Positions 54,656 to 63,785 of a stretch of 64,000 nucleotides of DNA are shown one piece after another (the stretch's first letter is position 1; the number at the start of each line of letters is the position of its first letter). This stretch comes from Serratia nevei (GTDB lineage Bacteria > Pseudomonadota > Gammaproteobacteria > Enterobacterales > Enterobacteriaceae): assembly GCF_024160145.1 (NCBI RefSeq), contig NZ_JAMYWQ010000002.1:124001-188000 (forward strand), given 5' to 3'. The notes beneath the pieces were generated by a model. It did no database searches. It was given only the letters and a program-made list of their open reading frames with translations, and had not been told where the DNA came from. The translations under genes were made by a program, and so were the position numbers.

Positions 54656-55998
54656 CATTGCTCCTTCTCGGCCATTGCCAGAACTTGTTGAATGAAACGC
54701 TGTGCGCTGCCTGTGGCATTGGCCGGATCGAGTAACGTCTCCAGAGCTTCCCGGCTGAGTCGGGAAGAGACTTCCGCATCGGCGCACAGTAGGGTTAACA
54801 GGGATTGCTGCGTTTCCTGAGCCTGGCGACAACATTCCGCTATATGCCGGTGCGCCTGTTGGCGGCCGAGAAGAGGGGCTAAGGCCAGGGAAACTGATTC
54901 GGCCATGTTCAGCCCCTGGGTCAGCGCCAGATTGCGCCGCATAGCCGCTTCATGCACCTCCAGGCCGTTGATGAGGTCAAGGCTTTGCGCCAATGTCGCT
55001 CCACTCAGCACCAGGAGTTGCGGCAGACTTTGCCACTCGGCCTGCCAGCCTCCCAGCGCGCGTTCGTGCTCTTGCACCAGGCCGGCATATAACCCCGACA
55101 TCAGGGCAGGCAAGCGGTTAGCCGCGCTGAGAATGGCGGCGCAAAGTACCGGATTACGCTTATGCGGCATGGTAGAGGAACCGCCGCGACCCGGGGCGGA
55201 CGGCTCGCTGATTTCAGCGACCTCGGTTTGCATCAACAGGGACATGTCGCGCGCCAGCTTGCCAAGCGTTCCCGTGAGTCCGGCATACCAACTTGCCAGT
55301 TCCAGCAAGCGGTCGCGTTGGGTATGCCACGGCGTGGCGCTGCGCGGCAGCGCCAGCGCTTCCGCCAGCGCCTGCTCGACGCGCTCTCCCTGCTTACCGA
55401 GTGAGGCGAGCGTGCCGGCGGCACCGCCGAATTGCAGCGTGAGCACGCGTGGCCGCATCTCGGCCAGACGCACCCGAAAGCGCAGCAGGGCATCCAGCGT
55501 GCCGGCCAACTTCAGTCCCAGCGTTGTGGGTAACGCGTGTTGCAGCCAGGTGCGGCCGACCATTAACGTTGCGCAATGCCGCCGGCATTGCGCCGTCAGC
55601 GCCGCAATCAACTGATTGAGCAGCGTTTCGGTTTGGCTGAGCGCGCTGCGCAGTTGCAGCACCAGCCCGCTGTCCATCGCATCCTGACTGGTTGCCCCCC
55701 AGTGAACGAAACGCGCTGCCTCCGGCGAGCTTTGAGCCACCAGCGCCGTCAACTGTTTAACGAGCGGAATCGCTAAATTGCCCGCCAATCCGGCGGCCTG
55801 CGCCAGCGCGGCGGCGTCGAGTTTCTCCGCCCGGCAGTGGCTGCGTATGATTCGAGCCGACTCGGCATCGATCAGTCTGGCCGAGGCCAGAGCCTGCGCC
55901 AGGCCGGCTTCGAAATCGAGCATGCCCTGTAGCAGGGCCGTATCGCTGAAGCAGGGCGTCAAGGGTGACGTCATAAACATTGCGCTATAGAGTGACAT
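54655..55998 (-). CDS. pcaB: 3-carboxy-cis,cis-muconate cycloisomerase
   Basis: 447 aa, fumarase/aspartase superfamily with the signature GGSSTMPHKRNP near residue 275, and HWGATSQDAMDSG. It closes 3-carboxymuconate to 4-carboxymuconolactone. The start at 55998 lies 2 nt after the pcaF stop with no strong site, so translation is probably coupled; a second ATG seven codons on is possible. Its end overlaps the pcaDC start. Confidence 0.93.
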   Translation of the reverse strand: MSLYSAMFMTSPLTPCFSDTALLQGMLDFEAGLAQALASARLIDAESARIIRSHCRAEKLDAAALAQAAGLAGNLAIPLVKQLTALVAQSSPEAARFVHWGATSQDAMDSGLVLQLRSALSQTETLLNQLIAALTAQCRRHCATLMVGRTWLQHALPTTLGLKLAGTLDALLRFRVRLAEMRPRVLTLQFGGAAGTLASLGKQGERVEQALAEALALPRSATPWHTQRDRLLELASWYAGLTGTLGKLARDMSLLMQTEVAEISEPSAPGRGGSSTMPHKRNPVLCAAILSAANRLPALMSGLYAGLVQEHERALGGWQAEWQSLPQLLVLSGATLAQSLDLINGLEVHEAAMRRNLALTQGLNMAESVSLALAPLLGRQQAHRHIAECCRQAQETQQSLLTLLCADAEVSSRLSREALETLLDPANATGSAQRFIQQVLAMAEKEQ

Positions 55999-56000
55999 TG

Positions 56001-57203
56001 TTATACCCGTTCCAGAATCAAGGCGACGCCTTGCCCAACACCTACGCACATGGTGCACAGGGCAAAGCGCCCGCCGGTGCGACGCAGCTGATAAGCGGCG
56101 GTCATGGCCAGCCTGCCGCCGGATGCACCCAAGGGGTGGCCCAGCGCGATGGCGCCGCCGTTAGGGTTGACCTGTTCCGCGTCATCCGGTAACCCCAGGG
56201 TGCGCGTCACGGCCAGCGCCTGGGCGGCAAAGGCTTCATTCAATTCGATGACGTCCATTTGCGCCAGGCTCAAACCGGTTTGCGCCAGTACCTTGCGGAC
56301 CGCGGGTACCGGCCCGTAACCCATGATGCGCGGTTCTACGCCGCAGGCTGACATGGCGACCACCCGCGCCAGCGGGGCGAGTCCATACTGCACCGAGGCC
56401 TGCTCGCTGGCAATGAGCAGGGCGCTGGCGCCGTCGTTGATGCCCGATGCGTTGCCGGCGGTGACGCTCCCCTCGGCGTGTACGACGCCCTTCAGAGCAG
56501 CCAGCGCAGCCAAAGAGGTGCTGCGGGGATGTTCGTCGCGCATGATGCAAAGCGGTTCGCCTTTGCGCTGGGGAATGCTGACGGGGATCAGTTCCTCATC
56601 AAACAGGCCCAGCGCCTGAGCGCGGGCGGTGCGCTGTTGGCTGCGCAACGCGAAGGCGTCTTGATCGGCGCGGCTGATGGTGAAATCGCGAGCCACATTT
56701 TCGGCGGTTTCAGGCATGGTGTCGACACCGAACTGAGCGCGCATTTGCGGGTTGATAAAGCGCCATCCCATGGTCGTATCTTCCATTTTCAACGACCGAC
56801 TGAAAGCGCTGTCCGCTTTGCCTGTGACAAACGGCGCGCGTGACATGCTTTCCACGCCGCCCGCGATGATAATCTCCGCTTCGCCGCATTTAATGGCGCG
56901 TGCCGCGGCTCCTACCGCGTCCAATCCCGAGCCGCACAGGCGATTGAGGGTGGTGCCCGGCACGGAGTGGGGCAACCCTGCTAACAGCAGCGCCATTCGC
57001 GCCACGTTGCGGTTGTCTTCGCCGGCCTGGTTGGCGCAACCCAAGATAACGTCATCAATGGCCTGCGGTTCCAACTGTGGCAGTCTGGCAAGCAGCGCCT
57101 TCAGGGGCAGGGCGGCCAAATCGTCGGCGCGCAGAGCGGATAAGGCGCCACCGTAACGGCCAAAGGGCGTACGAACAGCATCGCAGATAAAAGCCTGTTG
57201 CAT
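56001..57203 (-). CDS. pcaF: 3-oxoadipyl-CoA thiolase
   Basis: 400 aa. The nucleophile Cys is in [11 protein letters not shown], and the other active residues are in [21 protein letters not shown] and [10 protein letters not shown]. It splits 3-oxoadipyl-CoA to succinyl-CoA and acetyl-CoA, the last step of the pathway. RBS is TTGAGGAAA. It lies 10 nt after pcaJ. Confidence 0.95.
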   Translation of the reverse strand: MQQAFICDAVRTPFGRYGGALSALRADDLAALPLKALLARLPQLEPQAIDDVILGCANQAGEDNRNVARMALLLAGLPHSVPGTTLNRLCGSGLDAVGAAARAIKCGEAEIIIAGGVESMSRAPFVTGKADSAFSRSLKMEDTTMGWRFINPQMRAQFGVDTMPETAENVARDFTISRADQDAFALRSQQRTARAQALGLFDEELIPVSIPQRKGEPLCIMRDEHPRSTSLAALAALKGVVHAEGSVTAGNASGINDGASALLIASEQASVQYGLAPLARVVAMSACGVEPRIMGYGPVPAVRKVLAQTGLSLAQMDVIELNEAFAAQALAVTRTLGLPDDAEQVNPNGGAIALGHPLGASGGRLAMTAAYQLRRTGGRFALCTMCVGVGQGVALILERV

Positions 57204-57213
57204 GGCGATTTCC

Positions 57214-57867
57214 TCAAGCGGGGGTCAATTCGGATTGCAGTAAACGTATCGGGGTTAACGCTTGCAGCGCGTTAAAGGTGAGCCCCGGACACAGCTCCAG
57301 CACCAGCGGGCCGTCCCGCGTAATCTCAACGATCGCCATATCCGTATAAATACGGCTGACGCAACCTAGCCCGGTCAACGGATAGCTGCACCGTTCCACC
57401 AGCTTGCATTCGCCGGCCTTGGTCAGGTAATCCATCATCACATAGACTTTGCGCGCGCCGATGGCCAGATCCATGGCGCCGCCCACCGCTGGGATCGCGT
57501 CTTCGGCGCCGGTGCTCCAGTTGGCCAGATCGCCGCTGGCTGACACCTGATAAGCCCCCATCACGCAGATATCGAGATGGCCGCCGCGCATCATGGTAAA
57601 AGAGTCGGCATGATGGAAATAACAGCCGCCGGGCAGCAGTGTCACCAGCTCTTTACCGGCGTTGATGAGTTCCGGGTCCTCTTCGCCCGGTGCGGGCGAC
57701 GGCCCCATGCCGAGCAGGCCGTTTTCGCTGTGCAGGATCACTTCCTTGTCGGCGGGCAGGTAGTTGGCGATCCGCGTGGGCAGCCCGATCCCGAGGTTGA
57801 CATAGGATCCTTCCGGAATATCGTGCGCTACCCGTTGGGCTAGCTGGTCACGGGTTAATTTTTGCAT
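57214..57867 (-). CDS. pcaJ: 3-oxoadipate CoA-transferase subunit B
   Basis: 217 aa, beta chain of the class I CoA transferases with the catalytic Glu in HSENGLLGMG. With PcaI it moves CoA from succinyl-CoA to 3-oxoadipate. RBS is TGAGGAGTT. It lies 10 nt after pcaI. Confidence 0.95.
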   Translation of the reverse strand: MQKLTRDQLAQRVAHDIPEGSYVNLGIGLPTRIANYLPADKEVILHSENGLLGMGPSPAPGEEDPELINAGKELVTLLPGGCYFHHADSFTMMRGGHLDICVMGAYQVSASGDLANWSTGAEDAIPAVGGAMDLAIGARKVYVMMDYLTKAGECKLVERCSYPLTGLGCVSRIYTDMAIVEITRDGPLVLELCPGLTFNALQALTPIRLLQSELTPA

Positions 57868-57877
57868 GTAGAACTCC

Positions 57878-58567
57878 TCAGGCTGAGATGGAAATGCTCG
57901 CGGGGTGTGCCACCGCCACCAGGCGCTGTACGAAGATGCCCGGTGTTATCACGTTTTCCGGATCCAGCGTGCCCAACGGAACCAATTCAGCGACCTGCGC
58001 TATCGTTGTGGCGGCGGCCATCGCCATTACCGGACCAAAATTACGTGCGGCTTTGCGGTAAACCAGATTGCCCCAGCGGTCGCCCCGATGGGCCTTTATC
58101 AAGGCGAAATCAGCCTTCAAGGGCGTTTCAAACACGTAATGGCGTCCGTCGATTTCACGCGTTTCTTTGCCCTGCGCCAGCGGCGTGCCAAAGGCCGTTG
58201 GGGTGAAAATGCCGCCTAATCCGCTGCCGGCGGCCTGCATGCGGGCGGCAAGGTTGCCCTGCGGCACCAGTTCCAGTTCGATCGCGCCGCGGCGATAAAG
58301 ATCGTCGAAGACCCACGAATCGACCTGGCGCGGGAAGGAACAAATCATCTTTCGCACGCAGCCGGCCTTGAGCAGCGCCGCGAGGCCGCTGTCGCCGTTG
58401 CCGGCGTTATTGCTGATTACCGTTAGCTCGCGGGCACCGCGTTCAATCAAGGCACCGATCAGTTCCAGCGGCTGTCCCGCAGGGCCAAAGCCGCCAATCA
58501 TGATGCTCGCGCCGTCCGGGATGACAGACACGGCGTCTTCCAGGGTGGACACACTTTTATCGATCAT
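57878..58567 (-). CDS. pcaI: 3-oxoadipate CoA-transferase subunit A
   Basis: 229 aa, alpha chain of the class I CoA transferases with the N-terminal MIGGFGPAGQP loop. It is the first gene of the operon pcaIJFB-pcaDC. RBS is AAAGGAACA. The promoter region shared with divergent pcaR contains the putative operator. Confidence 0.95.
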   Translation of the reverse strand: MIDKSVSTLEDAVSVIPDGASIMIGGFGPAGQPLELIGALIERGARELTVISNNAGNGDSGLAALLKAGCVRKMICSFPRQVDSWVFDDLYRRGAIELELVPQGNLAARMQAAGSGLGGIFTPTAFGTPLAQGKETREIDGRHYVFETPLKADFALIKAHRGDRWGNLVYRKAARNFGPVMAMAAATTIAQVAELVPLGTLDPENVITPGIFVQRLVAVAHPASISISA

Positions 58568-58650
58568 CGTTTGTTCCTTTCATTCAGCGCCCGCGGGGGA
58601 CTGCTTATCGTTAATGGGAAAGTAGATCGTCCTTCTCAGGCAAACAATAC

Positions 58651-58679
58651 CGATTATCGAAAAAGTGTGCGATTATCGG
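58651..58679. promoter_or_regulatory. Putative PcaR operator in the pcaI-pcaR gap
   Basis: 29 nt that begin CGATTATCGAAA and end GTGCGATTATCGG; two direct CGATTATCG units are 20 bp apart. It lies 84-112 bp before pcaI and 76-104 bp before pcaR, a position fit for control of both. The match with 48829-48857 is 26 of 29. Confidence 0.7.
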
Positions 58680-58754
58680 CTATTGTTCGAGGGGTATGCA
58701 CAGGGTGTGATCGTCGGCACACCGATATTTCAGGCAAACAGTGAGGTAGCGAGA

Positions 58755-59561
58755 ATGGAAAAAGAACAGGAAATTACGCGCAGCAGCACCGATCCCTGGA
58801 AGGGGGATCCCGACTTTATGGCCTCTTTGGCGCGTGGATTGGAAGTCTTGCAGGCTTTTACGCCGCAACGGCGGTTGATGTCGGTATCGCAGATTAGCCA
58901 GCGTACCGGCATTCCGCGCGCGGCGGTGCGCCGCTGTCTTTATACGCTGAGTAAGCTGGGCTTTGTGTTCGCGGAAGACGGTAAGAACTATGAGCTGCGC
59001 CCGCGCGTTTTATCGCTGGGTCATAACTGGCTGGCGGCTTCTCCATTGGCCAACGCCGCGCAGCCGGTGTTGAGACAACTCAGCCAAACGCTCAATGAAT
59101 CCTGTTCCATGGCCATATTGGACGGTGATGATATTCTTTATATTGCCCGCGCATCGACTTCGCGGATCATGACCATCGATTTGCACGTCGGCAGCCGTTT
59201 ACCTGCCAGCACGACGTCGATGGGGCGGGTGTTGCTAAGCGGGCTCGCCAATGAGCCATTAAATGACTATTTGGCGCGGTTGACGCAACTGCGCTACACC
59301 AGTCATACCCTGGTGAGCGTCAGTGCGCTGCGAGAAGAGCTTGCACGCGTACGTCAGCAAGGATACGCCATTAACGATCAGGAGCTGGAGATTGGCTTGC
59401 GTTCACTGGCGGTGCCGCTCACCACGCCGGACGGCCGCATCGCCGCAGCGTTGAACGTCGGTGTGCACGCCGGCCAGGTTTCCGCCGAGAGGTTGTATCA
59501 GCACCACTTGCCGTTGTTGCGCATGGCCGCTGCCGAGATATCGTTGCTGTTACACGACTAA
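58755..59561 (+). CDS. pcaR: IclR-type regulator PcaR
   Basis: 268 aa. The N-terminal winged HTH (about 25-85, with SVSQISQRTGIPRAAVRRCLYTL cut here) is typical of the PcaR/PcaU/PobR group, followed by an IclR effector domain (CSMAILDGDDILYIARAS). It activates the pca operon in response to 3-oxoadipate or protocatechuate. The start at 58755 follows GAGGTAGCGAG; the 30 codons open before it cross the operator and are unlikely to be used. Confidence 0.88.
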   Translation: MEKEQEITRSSTDPWKGDPDFMASLARGLEVLQAFTPQRRLMSVSQISQRTGIPRAAVRRCLYTLSKLGFVFAEDGKNYELRPRVLSLGHNWLAASPLANAAQPVLRQLSQTLNESCSMAILDGDDILYIARASTSRIMTIDLHVGSRLPASTTSMGRVLLSGLANEPLNDYLARLTQLRYTSHTLVSVSALREELARVRQQGYAINDQELEIGLRSLAVPLTTPDGRIAAALNVGVHAGQVSAERLYQHHLPLLRMAAAEISLLLHD

Positions 59562-59697
59562 GTGACGGTGGATGCCGTCTGATTGGGGTAATGGCCGGTT
59601 TTTTATCGCTTCAGGAGAGTAGTGCAGTGTTGTACTGTTGCCCGTGGGTAAGGTAATTTGCTGATGGCAATGATGACTGACGTGGGGGCCAACGGAC

Positions 59698-60330
59698 ATG
59701 AACGAAAAAATCGACTATCACATCGAGAAATACCATTTCGCGCCGTTGGATGAGGCCCCCAGGCTCGCGCACCAGTGGCGCGAGGTGCTGAACGAGTGCC
59801 GCGAGACGCAGGCCGGGGCGGAAGAACGCCTGCGCATTGCGCTGCTCAACGTGGATTACGTGACCAGTTTTGAATTGCCTTTCCGTTTATTGCTGGTGCG
59901 GGCACCGCAGCTGATCGCCGACCTACGCGACGAACTGCAGCTCAGCCAAAAAAATGTGGTGTTCAACGGCAAACGTTTCGGCTGCGTCTACAGCTTGAAA
60001 AGCGATTTGAGCGGCGTGCCGGAGGCCTTTCAGTACAGCCTGTCGACCCGCATTCACCGCCGGGCGCCGTCGGGCGCGGACGCGCTGCCATACCGGGAAA
60101 TCGCCAAAACGCTGAAGGCGCCGCGTGAGCGTCTCAGGCTGGCGCTGGAGCAAGGGCTGCCGGTCACGGCGCTGGATGGATTGTTCTGGTTCGGCATCCA
60201 GCGCATCGCCGCAGAAGTGCGCAGGCTAAGAAAAGCCGGCATGGCGATCGTGACGGCGGAAACCGAGATCTTCGACACCCTGACCGGCACGACGCGCAAG
60301 GTTCCGGTATACCACCTGGCCGAGCGTTAA
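59698..60330 (+). CDS. Protein with a C-terminal winged-helix-like domain, function unknown
   Basis: 210 aa, soluble. I do not recognise the family of the first 130 residues. Residues about 135-205 (a helical run, then FWFGIQRIAAEVRRLRKAGMAI and a short beta hairpin) resemble the helix-turn-helix/wing of small phage-type regulators. It stands alone between pcaR and the DoxX gene. A DNA-binding role is a guess from the fold pattern. Confidence 0.6.
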   Translation: MNEKIDYHIEKYHFAPLDEAPRLAHQWREVLNECRETQAGAEERLRIALLNVDYVTSFELPFRLLLVRAPQLIADLRDELQLSQKNVVFNGKRFGCVYSLKSDLSGVPEAFQYSLSTRIHRRAPSGADALPYREIAKTLKAPRERLRLALEQGLPVTALDGLFWFGIQRIAAEVRRLRKAGMAIVTAETEIFDTLTGTTRKVPVYHLAER

Positions 60331-60385
60331 TTGTCGTTTCAGCAGAGAGGAGGTTCACATAGGAACTTCCTTATCATGGTGCCGC

Positions 60386-60820
60386 TTAGCGATAGGCTTC
60401 ATTGCGCGCGATCGCGTATCTGCCGCTGCCCAGCAGCAGGATGGCGAGCCCGCCCATAAAGAACACCAGTTCATTTTCAATGCCCCAGGCGCCGACGTCG
60501 GTGACGCTGAATACCTTGCCGGTGCCCACCATCAAAAACGCCACCACCAGCGTAAAGGCGTAAACCAGCGCGGCAGGGCGGGTGAACAGCCCCAAAATGA
60601 TCAGTATCGGCGCCAGGATCTCCCCCACATACACGCCGTAGGCGATGAAGGCGGGTAGCCCGTGATCCTGCAACGCTCCGGCGATCCAGCCGACGCCGTG
60701 CTGAATTTTCGCCACGCCGTGAAACAGCATCAGCCCGCCAAAGGTCAGTCTGAGCGCCAACTTGCCGACGTCCGGGCGATCAAAAAGGCGCGTGAATGCC
60801 GCATTCAGTGACTTAACCAT
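60386..60820 (-). CDS. DoxX family membrane protein
   Basis: 144 aa with four membrane helices and the family pattern LTFGGLMLFHGVAKIQHG at the first helix, followed by GVYVGEILAPILIILG. The start at 60820 follows AGGAGAAAAGG; 12 codons further upstream are open without a site. DoxX proteins are often linked to thiol or quinone redox chemistry, but no substrate can be given here. Confidence 0.88.
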   Translation of the reverse strand: MVKSLNAAFTRLFDRPDVGKLALRLTFGGLMLFHGVAKIQHGVGWIAGALQDHGLPAFIAYGVYVGEILAPILIILGLFTRPAALVYAFTLVVAFLMVGTGKVFSVTDVGAWGIENELVFFMGGLAILLLGSGRYAIARNEAYR

Positions 60821-61025
60821 GGCCTTTTCTCCTGAATAGGAATGATTTTCAATCAATATATCAGCAAGGCGAATGCGAAATATGTCCTGGATCAGTAAAA
60901 CGGCGGGCTTTACGCCGAATCACCGGGCGAGGCTTGCACGGCAACCCAGGTTGTCCCTGTGGCCAAAATCGCGGTAAAATGCAGCAGTTGACCTTATCGT
61001 ACGCTATCAGGCCGCCGTACTCGCT

Positions 61026-61226
61026 ATGAAAATGCGCAAACCGCGCCGCCCACCCGGGCGGTGGATCTATTACATCCTGCATGAAGACATGCTGTGGCCC
61101 TGCCCGGTCAAATGGGAGTGGGAGAGCGGCTATAACGCCTGGCTGCCGTTTTACTATTCCCCCACGCTGGAGTTCGTTGCCGGCAACCCTGCCCGCGCCA
61201 CCAAGGTCAGCAACGGCCGGCGTTAA
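61026..61226 (+). CDS. Small Trp-rich protein, unknown
   Basis: 66 aa, very basic start (MKMRKPRRPPGRW) and five Trp in a central amphipathic stretch. No clear ribosome site precedes the ATG. It lies in an otherwise empty gap and does not overlap a better gene, which is the main support. The 205 bp before it show nothing else. Confidence 0.45.
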   Translation: MKMRKPRRPPGRWIYYILHEDMLWPCPVKWEWESGYNAWLPFYYSPTLEFVAGNPARATKVSNGRR

Positions 61227-61303
61227 GCGTGCTGCTCACCTTGCCGCCCGGCATCCGCTCACCTAAGATCATCTCATTACCCACAGTTTTTCCGGGAGCT
61301 CCC

Positions 61304-61702
61304 ATGGCTACTCTGTTTCGCACTTCTCTTTGCGGCGCGGTGGCGTTACTGCTGCTTGCGGGTTGTCAGCAGACGGCGCATAAGCCGGTGCCGCCAGTGC
61401 AGGCGCAGTTGGATCATATCGCGTCGATGCTGGCCGGCGGGCACTTCCTGCGCGTGGACTGCGGGCGCAGCGATGTGCCGGACGATGTGAAACTGCAACG
61501 TACCGCGATGCGGGCGGCACAGCACCGCGGCTGGGATACGCAGGCGGCAGGGTATCGGCAGCTGCCGGCGCTCACCCAGGCGCGTTATCTGACTCTGCAA
61601 CAGGATAATCAACTGCTGACGGACAAATGCGCCACGCTCAGCCGTAGCACCGCGCGCTTTATCGCGGCGGCGCAGGCCGATCAGGAAGACTACATGAAGT
61701 AA
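61304..61702 (+). CDS. Lipoprotein resembling type II secretion pilotins (GspS/YghG-like)
   Basis: 132 aa. Signal peptide with lipobox LLAG-Cys21. The mature part has two more Cys (in FLRVDCGRSDVPDD and LTDKCATL), the spacing and wording of the GspS-beta group, in which they form a disulphide. Such pilotins guide the secretin GspD to the outer membrane. No other type II secretion gene is near, so the partner is unknown. The start at 61304 follows GGGAGCTCC; the upstream open frame is not needed. Confidence 0.6.
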   Translation: MATLFRTSLCGAVALLLLAGCQQTAHKPVPPVQAQLDHIASMLAGGHFLRVDCGRSDVPDDVKLQRTAMRAAQHRGWDTQAAGYRQLPALTQARYLTLQQDNQLLTDKCATLSRSTARFIAAAQADQEDYMK

Positions 61703-61816
61703 CGCTGCGGCTCGCCTTCCGGGCGCTCGCCATGGGCGCCCAAAAATTCTTTGCAGGATAACGATTTATCGCTCATCATTTGAAATGATGTTTCACTTTC
61801 ATCCATCGAGCCCACC

Positions 61817-63250
61817 TTGAATCTGTATGCCGCCTTGCGCCGGCGCGTGGAAAATACGCGCTGGTACGCCAAACGGAAAAGCTACCGCGTGTTGCTCTGG
61901 CGCGAAATCACGCCGCTGGCGGTGCCTATTTTTTTGGAGAATGCCTGCGTTCTGCTGATGGGGGTGCTCAGCACCTTTCTGGTGAGTTGGCTGGGCAAAG
62001 AGGCGATGGCCGGAGTGGGGCTGGCGGACAGCTTCAATATGGTGCTCATCGCCTTTTTCGCGGCGGTGGATCTTGGCACCACCGTGGTGGTGGCCTTCAG
62101 CCTCGGCAAGCGGGAGCGCCGGCGGGCGCGCGCGGCGGCGCGCCAGTCGCTGGTGCTGATGACCGGCGTGGCGCTGCTGTTGGCGCTGGGCATCCATCTG
62201 GCGGGCGAACCGATCATCGATGTGATCGCCGGGGCGGCCTCGCCGGAGGTGAAGGCGCTGGCGCTTTCTTACCTGCAGACCACGGTGTGGAGCTACCCGG
62301 CGGCGGCGATTGCGCTGATTGGCAGCGGTGCGTTGCGCGGCGCGGGCAACACCAAAATCCCGCTGCTGATCAACGGCGGCATGAATATTCTTAATATCAT
62401 CATCAGCAGCATCCTGATTTACGGCATGCCGGGCTGGCACGGGTTGGGTTTCGTCGGTGCCGGGCTGGGGCTGACGATTTCCCGCTATATCGGCGCCATT
62501 GCCATTCTCTATGTGCTGGCGATCGGTTTTAACCCGGCGCTGCACATCACGCTGAAAAGCTATTTCACGCCGCTGAAGATGAGCATCCTGTGGGAAGTGC
62601 TGGGGATCGGCATTCCCGCCAGCGTCGAATCGGTGCTGTTCAACGGCGGCAAGCTGTTGACGCAGATGTTCGTCGCCGGCATGGGCACCAACGTGATCGC
62701 CGGTAACTTCATCGCCTTCTCTATCGCTTCGCTGATCAACTTACCGGGCAACGCGCTGGGATCGGCCTCGACCATCATCGTCGGCCGGCGGCTCGGCAAA
62801 GGCGAGATAGGCCAGGCGGAAAGGCAGCTGCACCATATTTTCTGGCTGTCGACCCTCGGGCTGACCGTCATCGCCTGGGGCACGGCGCCGCTGGCCGGCG
62901 TCTTTGCCGCGTTTTATACCTCGCAGGATGATGTGAAAACGGTGGTGAAAACCCTGATTTGGCTCAACGCCGCCTTTATGCCGATCTGGGCCGCTTCCTG
63001 GGTGTTGCCCGCCGGGCTGAAAGGCGCGCGCGACGCCCGTTTCGCCATGTGGGTGACGATGCTTGGCATGTGGGGCTGCCGCGTGGTGGCCGGTTATGCG
63101 CTGGGCATTGAACTGGGCATGGGCGTGGTGGGCGTCTGGCTGGGGATGTTCCTCGATTGGGCGGTGCGCGGCGCTTTGTTTTACTGGCGCATGGTCAGCG
63201 GGCGCTGGCTGTGGAAATATCCGCGGGTCAGGCGCACGGACGCCGGATAG
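61817..63250 (+). CDS. yeeO: MATE family efflux transporter (YeeO/EmmdR-like)
   Basis: 477 aa with 12 hydrophobic segments and MATE marks such as EITPLAVPIFLENACVLL and GSGALRGAGNTKIP. The N-terminal basic stretch before helix 1 and the overall sequence fit the YeeO/EmmdR group, known for flavin and drug export. The start is taken as TTG at 61817, because no in-frame ATG exists between the upstream stop (61781) and the first helix. In E. coli yeeO also lies beside a tRNA-Asn gene. Confidence 0.85.
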   Translation: MNLYAALRRRVENTRWYAKRKSYRVLLWREITPLAVPIFLENACVLLMGVLSTFLVSWLGKEAMAGVGLADSFNMVLIAFFAAVDLGTTVVVAFSLGKRERRRARAAARQSLVLMTGVALLLALGIHLAGEPIIDVIAGAASPEVKALALSYLQTTVWSYPAAAIALIGSGALRGAGNTKIPLLINGGMNILNIIISSILIYGMPGWHGLGFVGAGLGLTISRYIGAIAILYVLAIGFNPALHITLKSYFTPLKMSILWEVLGIGIPASVESVLFNGGKLLTQMFVAGMGTNVIAGNFIAFSIASLINLPGNALGSASTIIVGRRLGKGEIGQAERQLHHIFWLSTLGLTVIAWGTAPLAGVFAAFYTSQDDVKTVVKTLIWLNAAFMPIWAASWVLPAGLKGARDARFAMWVTMLGMWGCRVVAGYALGIELGMGVVGVWLGMFLDWAVRGALFYWRMVSGRWLWKYPRVRRTDAG

Positions 63251-63306
63251 TCTCGCCCGCGCGAAGCCTGCCGGTAGCCTGAGGGACTCCGGCAGAAAAA
63301 GCGCGT

Positions 63307-63570
63307 TCAGAGGGAAGGGTACCAGCGCAACGACTTATTGACCGGCCCCGGCGTGACCAACACTTTGCCCCGGCCGGCCAGATTCAACAGCAGGTTGCGC
63401 GCCTGATAGATGGTGATGTCGTTAGACTCGGCCAGCTGGCGAGTGGTGGGCCACTCGCCGGGGGGCGGAGGGGCCGCGCCGTTGGCCACAGGGCAGAGAC
63501 GGTGCAGCGTGGTTAATAAATGCTGCTGCAGGTTTTGTAATTCTTGTTGTTTTGGCGTGCGTTTTATCAT
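63307..63570 (-). CDS. Small winged-helix regulator (FaeA/PapI-like)
   Basis: 87 aa. PTTRQLAESNDITIYQARNLL and LAGRGKVLVTP form a helix-turn-helix plus wing of the type seen in FaeA/PapI fimbrial regulators. The start at 63570 follows AAGGGAGGCTGAC. It probably follows the small ORF 63582-63785 in one transcript. No fimbrial gene is within the window. Family assignment is from pattern only. Confidence 0.6.
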   Translation of the reverse strand: MIKRTPKQQELQNLQQHLLTTLHRLCPVANGAAPPPPGEWPTTRQLAESNDITIYQARNLLLNLAGRGKVLVTPGPVNKSLRWYPSL

Positions 63571-63581
63571 GTCAGCCTCCC

Positions 63582-63785
63582 TTAAGCTTCAGCCGAGTTT
63601 TGATATAACGGTAAGCGTCTCTCGGAAAATAATGCCCTGTTCCGGCAATATCCATCTTGAACCGGTCGCGAACGCCTGACTGAACCCGATATTTCCGCTG
63701 CGATAAACCCGCGGCGTTCACGTATCGGGAGCGGTAACGGGGTGGCCAAATGCTCAGCCTGCTGTATGTAATGGCTGTAATTCAT
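63582..63785 (-). CDS. Small protein of unknown function
   Basis: 67 aa, Arg rich, no recognisable domain. Support comes from a good ribosome site (GGAGAAAAGAG before the ATG) and from its place 11 nt before the FaeA-like gene on the same strand. The second half looks like out-of-frame coding bias, so a decayed gene is also possible. The 215 bp to the window end are AT-rich promoter-like DNA without a supportable gene. Confidence 0.4.
   Translation of the reverse strand: MNYSHYIQQAEHLATPLPLPIRERRGFIAAEISGSVRRSRPVQDGYCRNRALFSERRLPLYQNSAEA

Noticed and set aside
61690..61872. Minus-strand ORF of 60 codons, or its shorter form from an internal Met
   Set aside because: It overlaps the end of the lipoprotein gene and the start of the MATE gene, and has no ribosome site. 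It could be a tiny real protein but I cannot support it.
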